Shown here: piece by piece, positions 24,405-31,703 of the stretch
Numbering within the stretch: position 1 is the stretch's first letter
How the letters are laid out: each line of letters opens with the position of its first letter
Assembly: GCA_964516305.1 (NCBI GenBank)
Contig: CAZEZH010000023.1
Coordinates: 1-32,529 of the forward strand
From: Lamprobacter sp964516305
GTDB taxonomy: Bacteria; Pseudomonadota; Gammaproteobacteria; Chromatiales; Chromatiaceae
Length of the DNA stretch: 32,529 nt
Direction: 5' to 3'
Translations under genes and position numbers: made by a program
Notes under the pieces: model-generated
Database searches by the model: none
Told to the model about the DNA's origin: nothing
Seen by the model: the letters and a program-made list of their open reading frames with translations, nothing else

Positions 24405-25526
24405 ATGTTCAACCGTCAGCGGATACCGCAGACCCGGCGTTGGGTCGTAAAGATCGGCAGCGCACTGCTGACACGTGACGGCGCGGGGCTTGATATCGAG
24501 GTGCTCGAGCCCTGGGTCGCCCAGCTCAGCGAGCGCCGGCTCGCGGGCCAGGACCTGGTCTTGGTCTCATCCGGCGCCGTCGCCCAGGGCATGGCGCGCA
24601 TGGGCTGGTCGCAGCGGCCACGCGCCTTGCACGAGCTACAGGCCGCCGCCGCCATCGGCCAGATGGGCTTGGTCCGCGCCTGGGAGACCTGCTTTGAACG
24701 CCATGGCCTGCACACCGCCCAGGTGCTGCTCACCCGCGACGATCTCGCCCATCGTGAGCGTTATCTCAACGCCCGCAGCACCTTGCGCACCCTGCTCTCG
24801 CTCGGTGTGGTGCCGGTTATCAACGAGAACGATACCGTAGCCACGGACGAACTGCGCTTCGGTGACAACGATACCCTAGCCGCGCTGGTCGCCAACCTGA
24901 TCGAGGCCGAGTTGCTCGTGCTGCTGACCGATCAGGATGGCCTGTTCGACGCCGACCCGCGCAAACGTCCGGATGCGCGGCTGATCGCAGAGACCCGGAT
25001 CGATGACAACCGCCTCGACGAGGTCGCCGGCGGCAGCGGCGGTCTCGGCAGCGGCGGCATGGCCACCAAGGTGCGCGCGGCCAGACTGGCCGCCCGCTCC
25101 GGCTGCGCGACCATCATCGCCCCCGGACGCGGTGAAGACTGCCTGGCTCGGCTCGGCCATGGCGAGCCGGTCGGCACATTGCTGACCCCTGTACAAGAGC
25201 CACAGGCGGCACGTAAACAGTGGCTGGCCGGCCATCTGCGCGTCACCGGGCGACTGGTGCTTGATGCCGGGGCCGCTCGCGCACTGCGCGAACAGGGCCG
25301 CAGCCTGCTGGCGGTCGGCGTCAAGGCTGTGCGCGGGCAGTTCAAGCGCGGTGAGGTGGTGGCCTGCGTCGACGAGCAGGGGCAGGAGATCGCGCGCGGA
25401 CTGGTCAACTACGACGTCCAAGAAAGCTTAAGGATCAAGGGGCAGCCCAGCTCGGCCTTCGTCGGTATTCTGGGCTACATCGATGACGAGGAACTCATCC
25501 ACCGCGATAATCTCGTGTTGGTGTAG
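24405..25526 (+). CDS. proB: Glutamate 5-kinase
   Basis: A 373-residue glutamate 5-kinase, first enzyme of proline synthesis from glutamate (ATP plus glutamate to glutamyl 5-phosphate). The amino-acid kinase domain has RRWVVKIGSALLT, LVSSGAVAQGM, VPVINENDTVATDELRFGDND, LTDQDGLFDADPR and GSGGMATKVRAAR. A C-terminal PUA domain (from about 285, including GARALREQGRSLLAVGV-like sequence) is present, as in E. coli ProB (367 residues). The ATG at 24405 gives MFNRQRIPQTRRWVV; the frame is open through the upstream heptamer repeats, so a longer product cannot be excluded, but it would read repeat units only. No clear Shine-Dalgarno precedes the start. Confidence 0.95.
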   Translation: MFNRQRIPQTRRWVVKIGSALLTRDGAGLDIEVLEPWVAQLSERRLAGQDLVLVSSGAVAQGMARMGWSQRPRALHELQAAAAIGQMGLVRAWETCFERHGLHTAQVLLTRDDLAHRERYLNARSTLRTLLSLGVVPVINENDTVATDELRFGDNDTLAALVANLIEAELLVLLTDQDGLFDADPRKRPDARLIAETRIDDNRLDEVAGGSGGLGSGGMATKVRAARLAARSGCATIIAPGRGEDCLARLGHGEPVGTLLTPVQEPQAARKQWLAGHLRVTGRLVLDAGAARALREQGRSLLAVGVKAVRGQFKRGEVVACVDEQGQEIARGLVNYDVQESLRIKGQPSSAFVGILGYIDDEELIHRDNLVLV

Positions 25527-25639
25527 TCTTGGCTCGCAGTCAGCGCGCTTGCCACTCCCCACCAAATTCCATACCCTTCGTCCGTGGTTAAACCGAAGCT
25601 GGTCAGCCACCAACCCAATGCAGAAGAGGGCCAAAGCGG

Positions 25640-26302
25640 ATGCAACCCACCATGGATCGCGCACGTTTCAACATGATCGAGCAACAGGTTCGGACCTGGG
25701 ATGTGCTCGATGAGCGAGTGTTGGCCGTGATGCGGAAGCTACCCAGAGAGGCCTTCGTTCCCGACGCCTACCGCGGACTCGCCTACGCCGACATCGAGGT
25801 ACCGCTCGGCGAGCGTACCGCGATGCTAGCGCCAAAATTGGTCGGACGTATGCTGCAAACCCTGGATGTGCAATCGCACGAGACCGTCTTCGAGATCGGC
25901 ACCGGCACCGGCTATGTCACCGCCTGCCTCGCGCACCTCGGAGACCAGGTCTTCAGCATCGAGATCGACCCGGACCTCGCCGAGGGGGCCCGCGTCCGTC
26001 TTAACGCCATGGGCCTCTCGCAGGCCAAGGTGCATACCGCCGACGCCTTCGCTGGGCACATCGACGGCGGTCCCTTCGATGTCATCGCCGTCACCGGCTC
26101 CGTTCCAACCATTGAGCCTCTTGCGACGCTCGAGCAGCTACTCGTCGATGGTGGCCGGCTGTTCATCGTCGTCGGCGAGCCACCGCTGATGGAAGCAATG
26201 CGGATCACCCGCATCGGCAAGGATTTCCGCCGCGAGCGCCTGTTCGAGACCTGTATCGCACCGCTCGAGAACGCCCCACTGCCAGAACGCTTCGCGTTCT
26301 GA
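25640..26302 (+). CDS. Protein-L-isoaspartate O-methyltransferase family protein
   Basis: A 220-residue SAM-dependent methyltransferase of the PCMT family. Family segments are DRARFNMIEQQVRTWDVLD, LPREAFVPDAYRGLAYAD, the SAM-binding FEIGTGTGYVTACLA (84-98), FSIEIDPDLAEGARVRL and DVIAVTGSVP. In classical Pcm the substrate motif resembles GQTIS followed by P; here it reads GERTAMLAPKLVG, so isoaspartyl repair activity is doubtful. Members of this divergent type are often encoded beside rhodanese, tolC and waaA. GAAGAGGG upstream serves as ribosome-binding site. The rhodanese gene follows within 30 bases. Confidence 0.88.
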   Translation: MQPTMDRARFNMIEQQVRTWDVLDERVLAVMRKLPREAFVPDAYRGLAYADIEVPLGERTAMLAPKLVGRMLQTLDVQSHETVFEIGTGTGYVTACLAHLGDQVFSIEIDPDLAEGARVRLNAMGLSQAKVHTADAFAGHIDGGPFDVIAVTGSVPTIEPLATLEQLLVDGGRLFIVVGEPPLMEAMRITRIGKDFRRERLFETCIAPLENAPLPERFAF

Positions 26303-26330
26303 GCCAATCAGTCTCACGAGCGCTCAGCCT

Positions 26331-26663
26331 ATGGACCAAATGACCCCTCAAGCCCTCAAGGACATCCTTGACGGCGATGGCAAGATCGACAATCAACGAC
26401 CACTCCTGCTCGATGTGCGGGAGCCCTGGGAACAGGCAATCTGCCGCATCGACGGCAGCAAACTCTTGCCCATGCGGCAGGTGCCAGCAACCGTCGCCCA
26501 GCTCGAGCAGGAGCGCCCGATTGTGGTCATTTGTCATCACGGCATTCGCTCCCAACAAGTCGCCCGTTTCCTCGATCAACAAGGCTTTAAACGCGTCATC
26601 AACCTACGCGGCGGGGTCGCCGCGTGGGCCAGCGACGTCGATTCTGAAATGCCCACCTACTGA
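26331..26663 (+). CDS. Single-domain rhodanese-like protein
   Basis: A 110-residue rhodanese domain, which carries sulfur as a cysteine persulfide. The fold-typical LLLDVREPWEQAICRI is followed by the active-site loop CHHGIRS (catalytic C68) and the closing NLRGGVAAWASDVD. The C-terminal signature is intact, so the protein is probably active. It resembles the GlpE/PspE class of small rhodaneses. It lies in a likely operon between the PCMT-family gene and the hydrolase. Confidence 0.93.
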   Translation: MDQMTPQALKDILDGDGKIDNQRPLLLDVREPWEQAICRIDGSKLLPMRQVPATVAQLEQERPIVVICHHGIRSQQVARFLDQQGFKRVINLRGGVAAWASDVDSEMPTY

Positions 26664-26711
26664 GCGGCGCTCAAGGCGCATTGCTCACCCACCCCACGCG
26701 AGGAGATCGCC

Positions 26712-27296
26712 ATGAGCATCCATCAGGCCCCCATGCCGTTGTGCCAGGCCGCGTTTGCGCAGCTGTTGATTATCGATGCCCAGGAGCGGCTCGCCGCTGC
26801 TATGCCAGATGACGTGCTCGAGCGCACGGTGACCAATATCAACCGCCTGATCAGCTCAGCGAAGATGCTCGAGATCCCGATCATCTCCACCGAGCAATAC
26901 CCACAGGGTCTTGGCAAGACCATCCCGGCGGTTCGCGACCAGTTGCCGGAGACTGCAGCACCCACCGAGAAGACCTGTTTCTCCTGCTGCACCGCACCCG
27001 GCTTCGAGCGTGCGCTCACCGAGCAGCCGAAGCGCAAACAGGTGGTGCTGGTGGGCATGGAGGCACATATCTGCATCATCCAGACCGCCTCCGGCCTGCA
27101 ACGCTGGGGCTACCAGGTCTTCGTGGCTGCTGATGCAATCTGCTCGCGGCATCCGGAAAAGGCCGACAACGCCCTCGAGCGCATGCGTCACTCCGGCATC
27201 CAGGTCAGCAATACCGAGTCCGTCGCCTTCGAATGGATCAACGACTCGCAGCACGAACAATTCCGCGAGGTCTCCAAGCTGTTCAAGGGCGATTGA
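26712..27296 (+). CDS. Isochorismatase-family hydrolase
   Basis: A 194-residue member of the isochorismatase-like cysteine hydrolases. The catalytic triad appears complete: D22 in LLIIDAQERL, K87 in PTEKTCFSC and C121 in GMEAHICIIQTA. Family-typical EIPIISTEQYPQGLG and VFVAADAICSR are present, and the size fits the YcaC-like subgroup. The real substrate is not indicated; nicotinamidase and siderophore roles are not supported by context. A CGAGGAGATCG element before the ATG is a good ribosome-binding site. It occupies the position where tolC is found in comparable clusters. Confidence 0.92.
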   Translation: MSIHQAPMPLCQAAFAQLLIIDAQERLAAAMPDDVLERTVTNINRLISSAKMLEIPIISTEQYPQGLGKTIPAVRDQLPETAAPTEKTCFSCCTAPGFERALTEQPKRKQVVLVGMEAHICIIQTASGLQRWGYQVFVAADAICSRHPEKADNALERMRHSGIQVSNTESVAFEWINDSQHEQFREVSKLFKGD

Positions 27297-27369
27297 TGAC
27301 GAACCACGGGTCTCACAAGACGCTGTTCAGCGATCTTGGGCCAACGGCGACTCTGCAGCAGGCCAAACT

Positions 27370-28641
27370 TCAAACTTTAAACAGGATCTCATCGAGCAGC
27401 GCCAGCAGGCGCAGCAGTGCACCCCGATTGCGCTCGACAAAGGCGAACGCCTGCTCTCCAATTCGGGCACGCTCGGCGGCATCGCCGAGCCAGGACTCAA
27501 GCAGACGGGCGAGGGCTTCGGCATCTTTGACCTGCACGGCACCCTCTTCAGCGACCAGGCGCCTTGTGATCTCGGCAAAGTTAAAACAGTGCGGGCCAAT
27601 CGCCACTGGGATCGCCAAGGCCGCCGCCTCCAACAGGTTATGGCCACCGACCGGGACCAGACTGCCGCCGATAAAGGCCGCATCAGCGGCCGCTAAGAAC
27701 AGCGGCAGCTCGCCCATGCTATCGACCAGGTAGACCGAGCAGTTGGCATCGCACACGCGCCCTTCACTGCGGCGCACCATCGCCAAGCCCTCACGATGCA
27801 CCGAGGCCGCAACCCGATCAAAGCGCTCGGGATGGCGTGGCACCAAAACCAAGAGTGCATCCGCAAAGCGCTGACGCAGCTGGCGCTGCACCGCGAGCAG
27901 CGACTCCTCCTCGCCCTCGTGGGTGCTAGCGGCGACCCAGACCGGCCGATTCACCCCCCAAGCGCGGCGCAAGACCTCGGCCCGATCGCGCAGGCTCGCC
28001 GGCAAGCGAACATCGAACTTGATGCTTCCCGTCACCACCACCTGATCCGGCGCGGCGCCCAGCTGGACAAAGCGCTCGGCATCGGGCTGGCTCTGGGCTG
28101 CGATGCGCGCAAAGCATTGCAAGGTCTGCGCAGTAAAACCGCCGATCCGGGCATAACCACGCGCTGAGCGCGGCGACATCCGTGCGTTGGCCAGGATCAC
28201 CGGGATCTCACGTTCAGCGCAGGCCGCGAGCATGTTCGGCCAGATCTCGGTCTCGACCACCAGCACCAGGCGCGGCCGAATACGGCTTAGAAAGCGCCGC
28301 ATGATCCAGGACAGATCATAGGGCGTAAAGACGTGTTGGACGCGCTCGGCAAACAGCTCCTGCAACCGTCGCGCTCCGGTCGGTGTGGTCGTGGTCAGGA
28401 TCAGCTCCACGGCTGGCTCGCGGCCGAGGAGTTCACGGATCAGCGGCTGCATGGCCTGCACCTCGCCAACCGAGACTGCGTGAATCCAAACCGCCGCTGG
28501 CCGCAATGGCCGACGCCAAATGCCTAGGCGCTCCGGCCAGCGCTCCAGATAGGCCGAATTCCGGTAACCGCGCCAAAACAGACGCAGCAGCACCAGCGGC
28601 AACAACAGCGCGAGCAGCAGTGAATAGAGGCGACGTATCAT
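27370..28641 (-). CDS. waaA: 3-deoxy-D-manno-octulosonic acid (Kdo) transferase
   Basis: A 423-residue GT30 glycosyltransferase that attaches Kdo to lipid IVA at the cytoplasmic face of the inner membrane. An N-terminal anchor helix (about 4-24, LYSLLLALLLPLVLLRLFW) precedes the family region WIHAVSVGEVQA with the catalytic glutamate E60. Further motifs are TTTTPTGARR, VVETEIWPN, ANARMSPRS, VWVAASTHEGEE, and in the C-terminal half LVPRHPERFD and the GGSLVPVGGHNLLEAAA donor-binding region. Length matches E. coli WaaA (425). It closes the LPS cluster on the minus strand, separated from the upstream deacetylase gene by a repeat-containing spacer. Confidence 0.97.
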   Translation of the reverse strand: MIRRLYSLLLALLLPLVLLRLFWRGYRNSAYLERWPERLGIWRRPLRPAAVWIHAVSVGEVQAMQPLIRELLGREPAVELILTTTTPTGARRLQELFAERVQHVFTPYDLSWIMRRFLSRIRPRLVLVVETEIWPNMLAACAEREIPVILANARMSPRSARGYARIGGFTAQTLQCFARIAAQSQPDAERFVQLGAAPDQVVVTGSIKFDVRLPASLRDRAEVLRRAWGVNRPVWVAASTHEGEEESLLAVQRQLRQRFADALLVLVPRHPERFDRVAASVHREGLAMVRRSEGRVCDANCSVYLVDSMGELPLFLAAADAAFIGGSLVPVGGHNLLEAAALAIPVAIGPHCFNFAEITRRLVAEEGAVQVKDAEALARLLESWLGDAAERARIGEQAFAFVERNRGALLRLLALLDEILFKV

Positions 28642-28643
28642 CC

Positions 28644-28793
28644 TGAAAACCGCAGACGAAGCAGATTGAAGCAGATTAAACGTATACGGAACAGCGCCTT
28701 AACGATAACACCAAGGTCACCAAAGAGGTGACGCAGGGATTGGCAGTAGTGGCTTAGTGTCTCTGCGCATATCTGCGTCATCTGCGGTTGAAA
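28644..28793. repeat. Inverted pair of decamer-periodic TCTGCG elements around a hairpin
   Basis: Two related 33-base elements, 28761-28793 on the plus strand and 28644-28676 on the minus strand, match at about 24 of 33 positions. Each contains three TCTGC cores spaced about ten bases and ends in CTGCGGTT. Between them GTCACC and GGTGAC form a six-base stem (28716-28732). The whole occupies almost all of the deacetylase-waaA spacer, like a BIME arrangement. Similar text is known to recur between genes in other bacteria. Confidence 0.7.
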
Positions 28794-28810
28794 TGCTCTT
28801 TTTGGGATCA

Positions 28811-29707
28811 TCAACACCCGCCTGACGCGCTGGCGCCGACACTGGCGTTAACCGAGGCACCCTCGGAACAGACTGCCTGCTGGCGGCTCCTGCGACGCCA
28901 CTCCTCCAGCGCCGGCTTTGGTCGCTGCTTGACCAGCTTCCAGGTGAACCCGAGCAGGTTGTCGCCAAACGAGACTGCCTTGCGTGGGAGCACCAGCGGG
29001 TGATCCAAGCCAGTGGCGACGCCACGCAGGCAGGTCATCGCGCTGCAGTAGCCCGCCTCGGCGGCGAGGTCGAGCGTCTCTTGGGTGAAGCTGCCAAACG
29101 GATAACAGAGATCTTGGACCGGTTGCCCCAGAACATCTTCAAGTGCCGCTCGGCTCTGCTGGAGTTCTTGGGCTTGCTCTGCCGGCGTCAGTTCAGCGAG
29201 CTTGCGATGCGAGACGCCATGTGAGCCCACGCTGATGCCCACATCCTTGAGCCCGCGTAACTGGGCAGCGCTCATCAAGGTCGGCTCGGCACGCCCAGGT
29301 GAATGTTCTGCCCAACGCATCCGCTGTCCGAGCCAACCGCTGATGGCGTAGACCACCGCCGGAAACCGATGAACCGCAAGGACCGGCAGCGCGTGTTCGA
29401 TAAAGCCGGCGTAGGCGTCGTCAAAGGTCAAGAGCACGGCACGTGGCGGCAATGGCTGCTGACCCCGCAGCCCGGCGAGGGCCTGGTCAAGCGGGACGAC
29501 ATTGAAGCCGCCGTGCGCCAGCAAGGCCATCTGCCGGGCAAAGCGCCCGGCATCGCAATAGTTCGCGCGATGCGCGCGCATCGCCTTGAAGCGCCCGACC
29601 TGGTGATACATCAGGATCGACAGGCGTGGCTGAGGCCGACGATCGCCTGCTTGATCAACGCCATCGCGCGACATTGGCTCCCTTGAGCTGGAGATCAGAT
29701 CAGCCAT
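28811..29707 (-). CDS. Polysaccharide deacetylase family protein
   Basis: A 298-residue CE4 (NodB-like) deacetylase. Motif 1 is LLTFDDAY (D96, D97), motif 2 is GSHGVSH (metal histidines H163, H167) and later LCYPFGSF corresponds to the Tyr-containing motif 3; these support an active metal-dependent deacetylase. It opens with SILMYHQVGRF typical of this family. The C-terminus is a short Ser/Ala/Gly-rich tail (NASVGASASGGC). The substrate is unknown; within an LPS cluster, N-acetyl sugars of the core are plausible. The ATG at 29707 overlaps the stop of the upstream glycosyltransferase; an ATG at 29674 is an alternative with GGGAG in front. Confidence 0.92.
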   Translation of the reverse strand: MADLISSSREPMSRDGVDQAGDRRPQPRLSILMYHQVGRFKAMRAHRANYCDAGRFARQMALLAHGGFNVVPLDQALAGLRGQQPLPPRAVLLTFDDAYAGFIEHALPVLAVHRFPAVVYAISGWLGQRMRWAEHSPGRAEPTLMSAAQLRGLKDVGISVGSHGVSHRKLAELTPAEQAQELQQSRAALEDVLGQPVQDLCYPFGSFTQETLDLAAEAGYCSAMTCLRGVATGLDHPLVLPRKAVSFGDNLLGFTWKLVKQRPKPALEEWRRRSRQQAVCSEGASVNASVGASASGGC

Positions 29708-30615
29708 CGATCAGGTCTGTGTAGAGTTCAAGGTAACACTGCATGATGGCATCCCGTGAAAACGTCTGCTCGACCCGCTGGGTGCCCCGCTCGACCAGCG
29801 CACTTGCGAGCGCTGGCTCCTGCAGCAGCTGCCGGATGCCCTCGGCCAGCGCCGCCGCATCCTCGCAGGGCACGCACCAGGCATCCTCACCGTGATGCGC
29901 GATCTCACGCGCACCGCGAAACGCTGTCGTCACGAGAGGACGCTGCCAGGCCCAGGCCTCAAGGATGACATTCCCAAGGGTTTCGATCTCGAGCGAAGGA
30001 AAGACCACCAGATCGCAGAGCTGCAGAAAAGGTGCCGGATCGGGTCGCCAGCCGAGCCACAGGATGCGATCGGCGATGCCAAGCTCAGCGGCCTGCTGCT
30101 GCAACGCTGTCAGTAAAGGCCCGTCACCGAGCATCAGCAGGCGCCAGCTCCGGCCCCCAAGCTCGGCCGGCAGACGCGACAGCGCATCGAGTAGGTACCG
30201 ATGTCCCTTGAAGCCGACAAAGCGCCCCGCGCAGAGCAGCAGCTGCTCATCGGGCCTCAGCCCCAACTCAAGGCGCAGCTGCTCGATCTCAGCGACAGGC
30301 TTGAGTGACGGCAGATCGACGAAATTGTAGATCTGATAGACCNNNNNNNNNNNNNNNNNNNNNNNNNNNNNNNNNNNNNNNNNNNNNNNNNNNNNNNNNN
30401 NNNNNNNNNNNNNNNNNNNNNNNNNNNNNNNNNNNNNNNNNNCTCCCGGCGCGGATGCCAATCGCCGCGGGCGCGTCCCTATCGGCCAGCGCATCGCAAA
30501 AGCGCTGGAACCAGCGCTCCGCGCCGCCCAGTCCCTTGCTGCCGATCAGCTGCAGGCTCGATGGCCAGCGAGCACCCGCCGCGGTGTCGGGCACCGTTCG
30601 GGGCTTGGCACTCAT
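29700..30615 (-). CDS. GT4-family glycosyltransferase, middle missing in an N gap
   Basis: Two ends of one glycosyltransferase gene are visible. The N-terminal 57 residues contain QLIGSKGLGGAERWF, the start of a GT-B fold. After the gap, 213 residues carry NFVDLPS, LCAGRFVGFKGHRYLLDAL, MLGDGPL and the donor-binding EX7E motif ETLGNVILE, which is intact, and end YTDLIDG. As printed the two ends are in different frames, so the gap is not exactly 100 bases; a typical GT4 needs about 85-100 more residues. The start overlaps the stop of the gene upstream (ATGA). It probably adds a core sugar in LPS synthesis. Confidence 0.88.
30343..30442. other. Run of 100 N (true scaffold gap of unknown length)
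   Basis: Exactly 100 undetermined bases. Unlike the first gap, the flanks share no overlap, and coding sequence is truly missing from the glycosyltransferase gene. Confidence 0.97.
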
Positions 30616-31703
30616 CGCAAATCCTCCGCAAACAGCTCGCGATAGACCTTGAGGTTACCCTCAACCATGACGTCGACACCGAACTCGCGCCGGGACCGCT
30701 CGGCGCCAGCTCGGCCATACCGCTCACGCAACAGCGGGTTGGAAAGCAGTGTTCGCATCGCTTGTTCCAGTGCAACAGCATCACCAGGCGGAGTCAGAAT
30801 GCCGGTCACGCCATCCTCAACCGCCTCCGGGATACCACCAGCACGGCTGGCAATGATCGGCACCGCAGCGGCGGCGGCCTGGAGCAGCGAGACACCAAGC
30901 CCCTCCATCAGCGCCGGATGCACCAGCAGCGACAGACAGGGCAGCAGCTCGGCGAGATCATCGCGAAAGCCCACCAGATGCACGCGCCCATTCATCCCAG
31001 CGACCTTGATCCGCTGTTCGAGCGCCCCCGTTAGCGGTCCCTGGCCGAAGAACAGCACCTGCAACCGCGGCTGCTCCGCGAGTACGGCCGGTAACGCCTC
31101 TAAAAGCAACGCGTGCCCCTTGCGCTCGATCAGCTGCGCAACCACCCCGAGCAGCAGCGCATCCTCAGGCACGCCGAGCCGCTCACCGATCAATCCCGGA
31201 CGACAAGGCTGGGCAAAGCGCTCGGCAATCACCGCACTGCGCACCACCCGCAGCTTGGTCGGCGGCAGCCCCTCGGCGAGCAGCACCTGCGCAATCCCCT
31301 CAGAGATCGCGATCACCCGATCGTGCAGCCGATACTTGAGCGCGACCAGCCAGCGCGGTTCTGGATTGTCGACCCGGCGTGTGTGCAGCACCGGCACCCG
31401 CGCCAGCCGCGCCGCAAGGCCGCCCATCAGATCCGCGCCGATGCGGCTGTGAAGGTGAACAAGGTCCGGCCGCGTCTGGCGGATCACGCGATACAGGCGG
31501 CCGATCATCAGCACATCGAGATCGCCGCCCATCGGCATCTCGCGGACCTGAGCGAAGGGTGCGGCGCGGGTCGCGAGCTCGCAGCCGCGGCGGCAGGCCA
31601 GATGATTATTAACACCGCGTGCTGCCAGCCCCTCCAGCAGATAGAGCAACTGCAGCGCACCGCCGTACAGGTGCGCCCCACCCTCAACATGCAATACCCT
31701 CAT
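30612..31703 (-). CDS. GT4-family glycosyltransferase
   Basis: A 363-residue GT-B glycosyltransferase. The N-terminal half begins RVLHVEGGAHLYGGALQLLYLL and contains DLVHLHSRIGADLMGG; the C-terminal half has VVAQLIERKGHALLLEAL, LFFGQGPLTGAL and GFRDDLAELLPCLSLLVHPALMEGLGVSLLQAA. The donor-site EX7E motif has Gln instead of the second Glu (E267, Q275), which is unusual. RAGGIPEAVEDGVTGILTPPGD follows as normal. Start and stop overlap its neighbours by ATGA on both sides, showing tight coupling with the GT9 and the next GT4. Expected role: addition of a sugar to the LPS core or related glycan. Confidence 0.93.
   Translation of the reverse strand: MRVLHVEGGAHLYGGALQLLYLLEGLAARGVNNHLACRRGCELATRAAPFAQVREMPMGGDLDVLMIGRLYRVIRQTRPDLVHLHSRIGADLMGGLAARLARVPVLHTRRVDNPEPRWLVALKYRLHDRVIAISEGIAQVLLAEGLPPTKLRVVRSAVIAERFAQPCRPGLIGERLGVPEDALLLGVVAQLIERKGHALLLEALPAVLAEQPRLQVLFFGQGPLTGALEQRIKVAGMNGRVHLVGFRDDLAELLPCLSLLVHPALMEGLGVSLLQAAAAAVPIIASRAGGIPEAVEDGVTGILTPPGDAVALEQAMRTLLSNPLLRERYGRAGAERSRREFGVDVMVEGNLKVYRELFAEDLR

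Noticed and set aside
28716..28732. GTCACC/GGTGAC hairpin as a terminator for the deacetylase transcript
   Set aside because: No T-run on the minus strand after the stem; kept only as part of the inverted repeat element.
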